Below, one piece after another: positions 37,225 through 45,744 of a stretch of DNA of 64,000 nucleotides. The stretch spans positions 832,001-896,000 of the forward strand of contig NZ_CP081878.1 in assembly GCF_022170825.1 (NCBI RefSeq), read 5' to 3'. Position numbers and translations under genes: made by a program. The DNA comes from Exiguobacterium acetylicum. GTDB lineage: Bacteria; Bacillota; Bacilli; Exiguobacteriales; Exiguobacteriaceae. How positions within the stretch are numbered: position 1 is the first letter of the stretch; each line of letters begins with the position of its first letter. The notes beneath the pieces are model-generated. The model had not been told where the DNA came from. It worked only from the letters and a program-made list of their open reading frames with translations, and did not search any database.

Positions 37225-40137
37225 ATGAAACGCATGAGATCCGTTTGTATCGTTGCGCTAACGTTTGCACTAATATTTAGTGGATTGTCATTGTCCGGTC
37301 AAGCACTGGAAAAAGGGAAGTCTACATTGGTCATCATTCATTACAAGGAAGACCCGAATGCCACAAAGGATTGGAACCTGTGGTTATGGGCAAATGGTCC
37401 GGATTATTTTCCGAATAAAGCCCACGCTTTTAACGGTGAGGATGCTTACGGTAAAGTGGCAGCCTACGAATTTCCAGTTGATCAGCCAGAAAAAATCGGC
37501 TTCATCGTTCGAGATGATAACTGGAACAAAGATGGAGGATCTGAAAACGATCGTTTCATCACAAAAGACATGATTAAAAATGGTGTTGCTGAAATTTGGA
37601 TTGAGTCGGGCAGTAAGGATATTTCAACTGTCAATCCAAGTAACGGAGCAGATGTCGAAAAAATCGACACGAACATCCACTATTACCGGTATGACAATGA
37701 TTATGAGAAATATGGTGTTTGGTCTTGGCCGGAAGAGCAAGATGGCAAGCGTTTCGAGTTCGACCAGCAAGATGATTTTGGTGCCATCGCCCAAGTGACA
37801 CTCGATAATCTAACGAAAGCACGTCTCGCAGGCGTTATTCCTCATCTTGAGGGATGGTCTGAAAAAGACGGAGCCGATCGTTTCTTCTATGCAGGAGCGA
37901 AGGATATCTGGTTGATCGAAGGGGATCAAACGGTTTACTACAGCAAACCGGAAATTGATCGGACACCGAAAATCACGAGCTTTTTAGCTGATGACTTCCG
38001 GACGATGACGTTAAAAACGAATGCACCGTTGACGGAAGAAGACTTAAAGACATTTACGTTTGAAGGCGTGACGAATCCGGTCGTGTCAGCAATCGATGCA
38101 AAAACAGTGAAAGTCGAAGTCACTTCTGATATTGATTTAGCAAAAGTCGTCCGAGTGTCCCATCCTGTTTTTGGAGAAGCAGTCCTTGAAGCAGGTAAGG
38201 TACTCCGTTCGAAAGCATTCGATCAAAAGTATGCCTACGATGGTAAACTTGGCGTCAATTATCAGAAATCGAAGACGACGTTCAAGGTCTGGGCACCGAC
38301 AGCGCAAGCCGTCGAGCTCGAGTTATATCGTTTACCGAAACAAAAAGCTGCTACGACAGAGGATATCACGCGTGAAATCAAGATGGCACGAACGGATCGC
38401 GGTGTGTATCAAGTGACGGTCAAGGGGGATCTTGATGGTGTCGGTTACACATACGAAGTCAAGCACGCAAAAGAATCGACGCGTGCTGTTGATCCGTATG
38501 CGACAGCAGTCGCTGTTAACGGAGACCAAGGTGTCGTCGTCGACTTACGCGAGACGGATCCAAAACGCTGGACGAATGGAAAAATGCCACTTCGCCATGC
38601 GACAGACGCAATCATCTATGAATCACACGTCCGTGATTTATCAATGTTTGATGTGACGAACTCGGGTTACGATTCAGGCATCAAACAAAAAGGAAAATAT
38701 CTTGGTGTTATCGAACCTGGTACACGTTTGACGAAGGATGGTAAGAAAACGAAGACGAAGACGGGTCTTGATCATCTGAAGGAACTTGGCATCACGCACG
38801 TTCAGTTCATTCCTGTCTATGATTTCAATACAGCGTCCGTCGATGAGACGAATCCGCTTAAAAGCTATAACTGGGGTTACGATCCAAAGAACTATAACGC
38901 TCCAGAAGGATCGTATGCGACAAATCCATATGATCCAAAAGTCCGAATCACAGAAATGAAGCAGATGATTCAAGGACTACATGACAATGGACTGCGTGCT
39001 GTCATGGACGTCGTTTACAACCATATGTTTGATGCAAAGGCATCAAATCTTGATAAAATCGTCCCTGGTTATTACTACCGTTATACAGAAGGCGGCGATT
39101 TAGCGAACGGAACTGGTGTCGGAAACGATACGGCTTCTGAGCGTCAAATGATGCATAAATTAATCGTAGACTCTGTCTCATACTGGGCAAAAGAATACCA
39201 CTGGGACGGATTCCGATTTGACTTAATGGGGATTCACGACGTCAAAACGATGAACGCCGTCAAACAGGCGACAAAACGTATTGATCCGTCGATTCTCGTA
39301 TTCGGAGAAGGGTGGAGCCTTGGAACACCGCTTCCGGATTCAGAGAAAGCAAACCAAACGAATACGAAACAAATGCCAGGAATCGGTCATTTCAACGACA
39401 ACCTGCGCGATGCGCTCAAAGGGAGTGTCTTCATCGATTCAGATGCTGGTTTCATTAACGGAACGACTGGTCTTGAAACACGCATCAAACGCGGTATCGT
39501 CGGTGAGATTGCATACGATAAAGACATCCAAGGATTTACGCAAGAACCAGATCAAGCCATCACTTACGTTGAAGCACACGATAACCATACGTTGTGGGAT
39601 AAGTTGAACCTAACGAATCCGCAAGATAATGACGCAACGAAGACGAAGATGCATCGTCTAGCTTCAAGCATCTTGCTAACGTCTCAAGGAACGACGTTCA
39701 TCCATGCAGGACAGGATTTCATGCGGACAAAAGGTGGCGATCATAACTCGTACAAATCACCGGATTCCGTCAACCAACTCGATTGGAAACGGAAGATGGA
39801 TCGTCAACAAGACGTCGATTATATGACAGGATTGATTGCTTTACGTAAGAAGAATCCAGTGCTTCATTTAGCAACAGCAAAAGACATTCGTCGTTACGTG
39901 ACGTTTGAAGCAGCACCAGCACAAGTCATCGCGTATCGACTAGATGACGCTGCGCCACAGCAGAAGGACGATCTCTATATCATTCACAATGCGAATCGAA
40001 CAACAGTCGACATGAAGCTACCGAAAGGAAAGTGGAAGCTGCTCGTAGACGGTAAACAAGCAGGAACAAAAGCAATCCGCACCGTTTCAGGTACGGTTCG
40101 TGTTGAGGGACTCAGCTCGTTTGTCTTAGCAAAATAA
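37225..40137 (+). CDS. Secreted type I pullulanase
   Basis: Debranching enzyme (GH13) of 970 residues that cuts alpha-1,6 links in pullulan and starch. A signal peptide ends near LSGQALE (about residue 28). One or two PUD/CBM41-like starch-binding domains (about 30-230), a linker and a CBM48 domain (about 335-430) follow. The catalytic barrel has YNWGYDP, the type I signature, DVVYNH, GFRFDLMG with the nucleophile Asp666, VFGEGW with the acid Glu695, and EAHDNH with Asp786. All catalytic residues are present. It has its own promoter with a cre site, and the ATG follows AAAGGGGATG. Confidence 0.93.
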   Translation: MKRMRSVCIVALTFALIFSGLSLSGQALEKGKSTLVIIHYKEDPNATKDWNLWLWANGPDYFPNKAHAFNGEDAYGKVAAYEFPVDQPEKIGFIVRDDNWNKDGGSENDRFITKDMIKNGVAEIWIESGSKDISTVNPSNGADVEKIDTNIHYYRYDNDYEKYGVWSWPEEQDGKRFEFDQQDDFGAIAQVTLDNLTKARLAGVIPHLEGWSEKDGADRFFYAGAKDIWLIEGDQTVYYSKPEIDRTPKITSFLADDFRTMTLKTNAPLTEEDLKTFTFEGVTNPVVSAIDAKTVKVEVTSDIDLAKVVRVSHPVFGEAVLEAGKVLRSKAFDQKYAYDGKLGVNYQKSKTTFKVWAPTAQAVELELYRLPKQKAATTEDITREIKMARTDRGVYQVTVKGDLDGVGYTYEVKHAKESTRAVDPYATAVAVNGDQGVVVDLRETDPKRWTNGKMPLRHATDAIIYESHVRDLSMFDVTNSGYDSGIKQKGKYLGVIEPGTRLTKDGKKTKTKTGLDHLKELGITHVQFIPVYDFNTASVDETNPLKSYNWGYDPKNYNAPEGSYATNPYDPKVRITEMKQMIQGLHDNGLRAVMDVVYNHMFDAKASNLDKIVPGYYYRYTEGGDLANGTGVGNDTASERQMMHKLIVDSVSYWAKEYHWDGFRFDLMGIHDVKTMNAVKQATKRIDPSILVFGEGWSLGTPLPDSEKANQTNTKQMPGIGHFNDNLRDALKGSVFIDSDAGFINGTTGLETRIKRGIVGEIAYDKDIQGFTQEPDQAITYVEAHDNHTLWDKLNLTNPQDNDATKTKMHRLASSILLTSQGTTFIHAGQDFMRTKGGDHNSYKSPDSVNQLDWKRKMDRQQDVDYMTGLIALRKKNPVLHLATAKDIRRYVTFEAAPAQVIAYRLDDAAPQQKDDLYIIHNANRTTVDMKLPKGKWKLLVDGKQAGTKAIRTVSGTVRVEGLSSFVLAK

Positions 40138-40150
40138 CTAAAAGCATCGA

Positions 40151-40186
40151 AAAAGGACGTTCTGCCGATTGGCGGAACGTCCTTTT
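40151..40186. terminator. Bidirectional terminator
   Basis: AAAAGGACGTTCTGCC at 40151-40166 pairs with GGCGGAACGTCCTTTT at 40171-40186 with one G-T pair and a 4-base loop. It serves pullulanase and the convergent symporter gene. Confidence 0.85.
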
Positions 40187-40206
40187 CGTTAGGCGAGAAG
40201 CGAGAA

Positions 40207-41478
40207 TCAAGCGTAACGCTCGTCCGTTTCTTCACTATCTTCTTCTTTCAGGTTACTTTCTTCCGATTTCGAGACGATGACGGCACATGCTGCGTCACCT
40301 GTGATGTTGACTGCTGTCCGCATCATATCAAGAAGACGATCGACACCGATGATCAACGCAATCCCTTCGACCGGAAGATTAACCGATTGAAGAACCATCG
40401 TCAGCATGACGAGACCGACACCCGGTACACCGGCTGTTCCAACTGATGCAAGAACGGCTGTCAAGACGACTGTCGCGAGTTGGCCAGGTGTTAAATCAAC
40501 AGCATAGACTTGTGCGATGAAGACAGTCGCAACACCCTGCATGATCGCTGTTCCATCCATGTTGATCGTCGCACCGAGTGGCTGGACGAAACTTGAGACG
40601 GAGCGTGGAACCTTCAACTCTTTTTGAGCCGTTTGCATCGCAACAGGAAGTGTTGCGTTCGACGAAGATGTCGAGAAAGCAAACAGCATGACAGGTGCAA
40701 ACTTCTTAAAGAAGAAGAACGGATTCATTTTTCCGAGTAACGAAACAGTCGAACCGTATGTCAATAAAGAATGGACGACTAACGCTAGAACAACGACAAG
40801 CATATAGAAGAACATCGCTTTTAACGATTCCCAACCTTGTGAACCGACGGCTGAAGCAATCAAAGCAAATGCTCCAAGTGGTGCCATCTTCATGACGAGC
40901 GTGATCAGATACGTCATCAATTCGTTTCCTTGTTCGACGAATGTCCGTAACGTCGAGACCTTTTTACCGAGGAACGTAATTCCGAAACCGATAAAGACAC
41001 TGAAGACGATGATTTGCAACATATTACCTTCCGCCATCGAGGTGATCGGGTTCGTCGGGAACATACCGACGATTGTATTAATCAAGCTTGTATCGGGAAG
41101 ACTTCCACTATCATATTCAAGATTATTTGTAGAGAAGCTCCCGAGAGTACCCGGTTTGATCAGTAATGACAAACCGAGAGCAATGACAATCGCAACAGCC
41201 GTCGTCGTCATGAAGTAGCCGATTGCCTTTCCGCCGACACGACCGAGCTCTTTTGGATTCCCAAGACCCATGACGCCGAGAGTGATCGAGAAGAAGACGA
41301 TCGGTACGACGAGCATCTTAATCAAGTTCAGGAAAATTGTCCCGATAGGTTGTAAAGCATATTTATTCAATCCCTCATAAATCGACTTATCCGGTAAGGT
41401 TGCAAGAATGATTCCGAGGATCACCCCGAGAATCAATCCCCAGATGATGCGCTTTGCTTCTTTCATAAGTGATGTCAC
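40207..41478 (-). CDS. Dicarboxylate/amino acid:cation symporter (DAACS family)
   Basis: Membrane symporter of 423 residues, GltP/GltT/DctP-like, for glutamate, aspartate or C4-dicarboxylates. Family marks are NLIKMLVVPIVFFSITLGV, AFSTSSSNATLPVAMQ (the serine-rich hairpin), PLGATINMDGTAIMQGVATVFIAQ and GVDRLLDMMRTAVNITGDAACAV. About eight helices plus two re-entrant loops are expected. The acidic tail EEDSEETDERYA is cytoplasmic. The exact substrate is not resolved. A perfect cre site lies about 75 bases upstream, suggesting catabolite control. Confidence 0.9.
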   Translation of the reverse strand: MTSLMKEAKRIIWGLILGVILGIILATLPDKSIYEGLNKYALQPIGTIFLNLIKMLVVPIVFFSITLGVMGLGNPKELGRVGGKAIGYFMTTTAVAIVIALGLSLLIKPGTLGSFSTNNLEYDSGSLPDTSLINTIVGMFPTNPITSMAEGNMLQIIVFSVFIGFGITFLGKKVSTLRTFVEQGNELMTYLITLVMKMAPLGAFALIASAVGSQGWESLKAMFFYMLVVVLALVVHSLLTYGSTVSLLGKMNPFFFFKKFAPVMLFAFSTSSSNATLPVAMQTAQKELKVPRSVSSFVQPLGATINMDGTAIMQGVATVFIAQVYAVDLTPGQLATVVLTAVLASVGTAGVPGVGLVMLTMVLQSVNLPVEGIALIIGVDRLLDMMRTAVNITGDAACAVIVSKSEESNLKEEDSEETDERYA

Positions 41479-41551
41479 ACTCCTTTATTTGATAATTGTC
41501 TATATTTTGACACATCATCACCCATTTTGACAAAACATTTTAAAAAATACA

Positions 41552-41565
41552 TGATAACGCTTACA
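41552..41565 (-). promoter_or_regulatory. cre site upstream of the DAACS symporter gene
   Basis: On the minus strand TGTAAGCGTTATCA matches TGWAANCGNTNWCA fully. It lies 74 bases before the symporter start codon on that strand, and about 130 bases before the rpsU promoter on the other. The symporter promoter was not placed, so activation or repression cannot be decided. Confidence 0.65.
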
Positions 41566-41690
41566 AAAAAGTTTCTGGATTTTGATGCAGGAATGACTAG
41601 ATTTTGTTGTCAAACGGATGCAACCATGAGAGGATAGAAAGGAACAAAAAGGAACAGCGTAGGATACAGAAAAGTCGCTTGAATCAACTG

Positions 41691-41719
41691 TTGACCAAAT
41701 TGTATATTCCTACTATAAT
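41691..41719 (+). promoter_or_regulatory. Strong SigA promoter of rpsU-yqeY
   Basis: TTGACC, 17 bases, then a perfect TATAAT at 41714-41719, about 60 bases before the rpsU start. Such a near-consensus promoter suits a ribosomal protein gene. Confidence 0.88.
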
Positions 41720-41779
41720 GTTGTATGACGTGTCTGACACGTTTCCTTTAGTCGGTAATATCGGAGGGAGGGAAAACTA

Positions 41780-41953
41780 GTGGAAACTCGTGTACGTAAA
41801 AATGAATCACTTGAAGACGCACTTCGTCGCTTCAAACGTGGTGTTTCAAAAGATGGTACGCTTGCTGAAGTTCGTAAACGTAAACACTACGAAAAGCCAA
41901 GTGTAAAACGTAAGCTTAAATCGGAGGCTGCGCGTAAGCGTAAGAAGTTCTAA
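41780..41953 (+). CDS. rpsU: 30S ribosomal protein S21
   Basis: Small basic ribosomal protein of 57 residues, the usual length for Bacillales S21. [20 protein letters not shown] and [20 protein letters not shown] are unmistakable. The start is GTG 41780 with GGAGGGAGGG upstream. S21 helps base-pair mRNA leaders with 16S rRNA at initiation. It is followed 21 bases later by yqeY, its standard neighbour, and has a near-perfect promoter. Confidence 0.97.
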   Translation: METRVRKNESLEDALRRFKRGVSKDGTLAEVRKRKHYEKPSVKRKLKSEAARKRKKF

Positions 41954-41974
41954 CGTTAGAGAGGGTGTATCCTC

Positions 41975-42421
41975 ATGAGTCTTCAGGAGCGTTTGACAGC
42001 GGATATGAAAGATGCCATGCGTCTTCGCGAAAAAGATCGTCTTACGACGATTCGCATGGTGAAATCATCGCTGCAAAATGAAACGATCAAACTCGGTAAG
42101 CAAGAATTGACGGACGAGGAAGAATTAACGATTCTTTCACGTGAAATGAAGCAGCGCAACGACTCCCTCCGAGAATTCGAAAGCGCTGGTCGTCACGATC
42201 TCGTCGAGAAAATTCAAGCAGAGATTGTCGTGCTCGAAGCTTATATGCCAAAACAGCTTTCCGAGGAAGAAGTACAGGAAATCGTCGACGCAGCTATTGC
42301 GCAGACGGGTGCCTCTGCTCCTTCGGATATGGGGAAAGTAATGGGTATCGTCATGCCGCAGCTTAAAGGCAAGGCAGACGGTGCTTTAATTAATCGACTC
42401 GTCAAACAACGTCTCGCTTAA
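41975..42421 (+). CDS. yqeY: GatB/YqeY domain protein
   Basis: Protein of 148 residues related to the C-terminal helical domain of GatB, which contacts t[32 protein letters not shown] at the start and [29 protein letters not shown] at the end are typical. Its function is not settled; a role linked to tRNA amidation or tRNA binding is inferred from the domain. It follows rpsU in the same unit and ends at a strong terminator. Confidence 0.93.
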   Translation: MSLQERLTADMKDAMRLREKDRLTTIRMVKSSLQNETIKLGKQELTDEEELTILSREMKQRNDSLREFESAGRHDLVEKIQAEIVVLEAYMPKQLSEEEVQEIVDAAIAQTGASAPSDMGKVMGIVMPQLKGKADGALINRLVKQRLA

Positions 42422-42424
42422 TAC

Positions 42425-42458
42425 AAAAAAGGTGTCCCTCGGGGCACCTTTTTTTGTC
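42425..42458 (+). terminator. Terminator of rpsU-yqeY
   Basis: AAAAAAGGTGTCCC at 42425-42438 pairs with GGGGCACCTTTTTT at 42441-42454 with one G-T pair, followed by T. Confidence 0.88.
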
Positions 42459-42503
42459 GTTCCTGTCACAATTTAAAGTTTCTTCATGAATTCAGAATAG
42501 TCA

Positions 42504-42529
42504 TGAAACCTTTTTGTTTTGAAAGCGTA
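42504..42529 (+). promoter_or_regulatory. SigW-type ECF promoter of the nfeD-floA operon
   Basis: TGAAAC at 42504-42509, exactly 16 bases, then CGTA at 42526-42529. This is the consensus Bacillus SigW promoter. In B. subtilis the homologous yqeZ-yqfA-yqfB operon is SigW controlled. A SigA-like TATAAT overlaps (TATATAAT), so dual control is possible. Confidence 0.8.
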
Positions 42530-42601
42530 TATAATTATAGTAACGAATCAAAGTGCAAAAGAAGCAGCTTCTGACACGAATGAAAAGGGGTGAACGTACG
42601 C

Positions 42602-43111
42602 ATGACGTTTAGCTTAGGAATGATTTTGGCGGTCTTCATGATTGGGGTCCTCATGTTACTGGTCGAAATATTCGTCACGGGGTTCGGTATCTTTGGAGTC
42701 CTCGGAATCGGTGCTGTCCTTGCTAGTCTGATCATGGCAGGCGCTACAGTTGGTCAAGTAGGTATCGCGATTGGACTTGCTGTGTTTCTCTCACTTGCGG
42801 CCGGCTATTGGGCATATCGCAGAATTAAATCAAATCAGTCACTACTGTGGAGAGGTTTGATTTTGACGGATTCGACATCGTCTGAGAAAGGGTATCTCTC
42901 TCATCAAGAAAAAGTACAACTGTTAGGACAAGAAGGAGTCAGTTTGACGCCTCTCCGTCCATCAGGAACGATTGAAATCGATGGAAATCGAATCGATGCT
43001 GTAACGGAAGGGACCTTCATTCAAGCGGGGGAAACAATCGTCGTAAAAGAAGTGACGCATGGACGCGTTATTGTTAGAGTCCAACATACGAAGGAGGAGT
43101 CCCACACATGA
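42602..43111 (+). CDS. NfeD-family membrane protein (short form)
   Basis: Membrane protein of 169 residues with about three helices (4-30, 35-55, 60-80) and a C-terminal OB-fold domain (about 100-165, with [14 protein letters not shown] and [14 protein letters not shown]-like strands). This is the short NfeD type, without the ClpP-like protease domain of B. subtilis YqeZ. NfeD proteins are partners of flotillin-like proteins, as here with floA immediately downstream. ATG 42602 is chosen, since AAGGGGTG ends about 9 bases upstream. The GTG at 42590 overlaps that site. The stop overlaps the floA start. Confidence 0.88.
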   Translation: MTFSLGMILAVFMIGVLMLLVEIFVTGFGIFGVLGIGAVLASLIMAGATVGQVGIAIGLAVFLSLAAGYWAYRRIKSNQSLLWRGLILTDSTSSEKGYLSHQEKVQLLGQEGVSLTPLRPSGTIEIDGNRIDAVTEGTFIQAGETIVVKEVTHGRVIVRVQHTKEESHT

Positions 43112-44091
43112 CACCTGAACTATTGACCGTATTACTCATATCTGGAGGAATTTTGATTTTCCTCGCCATCTTCTTCACACTCGTTCCGATTCCATTGTGG
43201 ATCAGTTCGCTTGCGGCAGGCGTACGTGTATCGATTTTTACATTAGTCGGGATGCGACTACGTCGAGTTACACCATCTAAAATCGTCAATCCATTGATTA
43301 AGGCAGTTAAAGCGGGATTGAACTTGAATACGAACCAACTAGAAAGTCACTTCCTCGCCGGTGGTAACGTTGACCGCGTCGTCAATGCTTTGATTGCAGC
43401 ACATCGTGCGAATATCGAACTGAGTTTTGAACGCGCAGCAGCAATCGATCTTGCGGGTCGTAACGTACTTGAAGCTGTCCAGATGTCAGTTAACCCGAAA
43501 GTCATCGAAACACCATTCATTGCCGGTGTTGCAATGAACGGGATTGAAGTGAAAGCGAAGGCTCGGATCACAGTACGTGCGAACATTGATCGTCTCGTCG
43601 GTGGTGCTGGCGAAGAAACCGTCATTGCACGTGTTGGTGAAGGTGTCATCTCAACGATTGGTTCGTGTAATGACCAAAAAGAAGTGCTTGAAAACCCAGA
43701 GATGATCTCGCGGACGGTTCTTGCAAAAGGACTCGATTCAGGTACAGCGTTTGAGATTCTCTCGATCGATATTGCAGACATCGATATCGGTAAAAACATC
43801 GGTGCGGTTCTGCAAACGGACCAAGCAGAAGCAGATAAGAACATTGCGCAAGCGAAAGCGGAAGAGCGTCGTGCGATGGCGATTGCGAGCGAACAAGAGA
43901 TGAAATCACGTGTTGAAGAGATGCGTGCGAAAGTCGTCGCTGCTGAAGCTGAAGTACCACTTGCGATCGCTGAAGCGATGCGTGACGGTAACTTTGGTGT
44001 CATGGATTATGCGAACTACTTGAACGTGACGGCAGATACAAAAATGCGCCAAGCAATCGGTGGACAATCATCATCAAATGACTCGCAGTAA
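43108..44091 (+). CDS. floA: Flotillin-like protein FloA
   Basis: SPFH-domain protein of 327 residues that forms functional membrane microdomains. The N-terminal hydrophobic segment (about 5-35) is followed by the SPFH core ([57 protein letters not shown]). An Ala/Glu coiled coil ([20 protein letters not shown]) and a short tail follow. This matches the UPF0365/YqfA form. The ATG overlaps the nfeD stop (ATGA). The operon has a SigW-type promoter, linking it to envelope stress. Confidence 0.95.
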   Translation: MTPELLTVLLISGGILIFLAIFFTLVPIPLWISSLAAGVRVSIFTLVGMRLRRVTPSKIVNPLIKAVKAGLNLNTNQLESHFLAGGNVDRVVNALIAAHRANIELSFERAAAIDLAGRNVLEAVQMSVNPKVIETPFIAGVAMNGIEVKAKARITVRANIDRLVGGAGEETVIARVGEGVISTIGSCNDQKEVLENPEMISRTVLAKGLDSGTAFEILSIDIADIDIGKNIGAVLQTDQAEADKNIAQAKAEERRAMAIASEQEMKSRVEEMRAKVVAAEAEVPLAIAEAMRDGNFGVMDYANYLNVTADTKMRQAIGGQSSSNDSQ

Positions 44092-44104
44092 AGGGTGAGA
44101 CGGT

Positions 44105-44575
44105 ATGGATATCATATGGGTCGGATTGATGATCGCATTCGGTGTCATCTCCGTCATCTCAAAAGCAGCGGATAAAAAACCGAAGCAGACAAACCGGACT
44201 CCTTCAAAGGAGTTTGGTGAATATGTGAAACAAATGGTCGAACAAGTAGATACAGTGCGACAAGAGGCGACACCTCCGCCGGTCGTTCGAAAAAAAGCGC
44301 CCGCGAAGAAACAACCGGGAGTGACTCAGACGAAAGTTCGACCGGTTCATGAACGAACAGATTTACAAAAGCAGCTCGATCAACGTCAAAAGAAACATTC
44401 GAAAAAAGGGATGTCCTCTTCGACGATTGGTGAAATCAAAGATAGCGTAGCGGATGGTGCCATTGGATCGTCTAGTCGTTCAGCGTCAGCAACGACGATT
44501 TCACAGGATGAAATGCGACGTGCCATCGTTTGGAGTGAAGTGCTTGGTGCGCCTGTTTCCAAGCGCAAACGCTAA
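44105..44575 (+). CDS. Membrane-anchored basic protein downstream of floA
   Basis: Protein of 156 residues without a firm family assignment. One N-terminal helix (2-20) is followed by a long, basic, probably disordered region rich in Lys, Gln and Pro, then a small conserved-looking C-terminal motif, EMRRAIVWSEVLGAPVSKRK. It occupies the yqfB position of the B. subtilis SigW operon. Location suggests a FloA-linked adaptor held at the membrane, with the C-terminal motif as a binding site. That is inference. AAAGGGTGAG precedes the ATG, and a terminator follows. Confidence 0.8.
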   Translation: MDIIWVGLMIAFGVISVISKAADKKPKQTNRTPSKEFGEYVKQMVEQVDTVRQEATPPPVVRKKAPAKKQPGVTQTKVRPVHERTDLQKQLDQRQKKHSKKGMSSSTIGEIKDSVADGAIGSSSRSASATTISQDEMRRAIVWSEVLGAPVSKRKR

Positions 44576-44587
44576 TAGTTGTATAGT

Positions 44588-44624
44588 GAGTCGATCCTAA
44601 GAACCAAGAGGATCGACTCTTTTT
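44588..44624 (+). terminator. Terminator of the nfeD-floA operon
   Basis: GAGTCGATCCT at 44588-44598 pairs perfectly with AGGATCGACTC at 44609-44619, followed by five T. Confidence 0.88.
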
Positions 44625-44745
44625 CTTTCCTAAATGGTGGAAACGGGTTTTTCTTTCCATCTTTTCGGCGGAAGTGCTAAAGTGGAAGAGATTAGATATG
44701 AAGCGATGACAACTTGTTATCCATGACTAGGAGGCCATTCACAAC

Positions 44746-45708
44746 GTGATATTCAATGAAAGAATCCCATTTGCATTTTCGAATTCAGAACAGATTCAAG
44801 CATTTGTCGGTCCGAATGACGCAGTCTTACGTACGATGGAAGCAGAACTTGAAGTTCAGCTTACGCATCGTGGAGATGAGCTGTTGGCACAATCCGAACA
44901 GGAACAGTCTGTAATCTTAGCTGGACAAGTCGTTGGTGTCTTGAAACAACTTGTTAATCGTGGAGCTGTTTTAACGGAGCGTGACGCGACGAGTGCCATT
45001 CAACTCGCGCGTCAAGATCGGGTAGATGAACTTCTAGAACTTTACGACACGGTCATTCATACGAATCATAAAGGAAAACCACTTCGTGCGAAGACGCTTG
45101 GTCAAGCGCGCTACGTTCGAGGAATTGATCGCTGTGATTTAACATTCGGTATCGGACCAGCAGGAACCGGTAAAACGTACCTCGCAGTCGTGATGGCGGC
45201 AAAAGCACTGAAGGAAGGGCACGTTAAACGACTCGTCCTGACCCGTCCGGCCGTAGAAGCAGGAGAAAACCTTGGATTTCTTCCAGGGGATCTAAAAGAA
45301 AAAGTCGATCCATACCTACGTCCCCTGTATGATGCATTGCATGACGTACTTGGTGTCGAACATACGGCACGCTTGCTCGAACGTGGTGTCATTGAAATTG
45401 CACCGCTTGCTTATATGCGAGGACGGACGCTTGAACACGCTTTTGTCATTCTCGACGAAGCACAAAACACGACACGTGAACAAATGAAGATGTTTTTGAC
45501 GCGTCTCGGATTCCATTCGAAGATGATTGTTACGGGCGATTTAACACAAGTCGATCTCCCGCGTGGAAAAACATCTGGTCTGCAAGAAGCTTTGCATCTG
45601 CTTGGAAATGTCAAAGGTATCCATTTTGAACATTTTGGTTCAGCTGATGTCGTGCGTCACCCACTTGTCCGAAAAATCGTTGATGCTTACAGTCAAGATT
45701 TGACCTAA
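44746..45708 (+). CDS. phoH: PhoH family protein (ATPase)
   Basis: Cytoplasmic ATPase of 320 residues of the PhoH family. A KH-like N-terminus precedes the P-loop FGIGPAGTGKTYLAVVMAAKAL. RLVLTRPAVEAGENLGFLPGDL, ILDEAQNTTREQMKMFLTRLG and VTGDLTQVDLP (helicase-like motifs) follow. Homologues show RNA-linked ATPase/helicase features. It precedes pgpH and ybeY, as in Bacillus. Translation starts at GTG 44746 with AGGAGG 11 bases upstream. No yqfC or yqfD gene lies before it. Confidence 0.94.
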   Translation: MIFNERIPFAFSNSEQIQAFVGPNDAVLRTMEAELEVQLTHRGDELLAQSEQEQSVILAGQVVGVLKQLVNRGAVLTERDATSAIQLARQDRVDELLELYDTVIHTNHKGKPLRAKTLGQARYVRGIDRCDLTFGIGPAGTGKTYLAVVMAAKALKEGHVKRLVLTRPAVEAGENLGFLPGDLKEKVDPYLRPLYDALHDVLGVEHTARLLERGVIEIAPLAYMRGRTLEHAFVILDEAQNTTREQMKMFLTRLGFHSKMIVTGDLTQVDLPRGKTSGLQEALHLLGNVKGIHFEHFGSADVVRHPLVRKIVDAYSQDLT

Positions 45709-45744
45709 GCCGTTACGGAAATAGAGGGAAAAGGGGGAGATGAT

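Noticed and set aside
43347-44003. 218-residue minus-strand ORF opposite floA
   Set aside because: Ser/Ala/Thr-rich shadow produced by the codon bias of floA.
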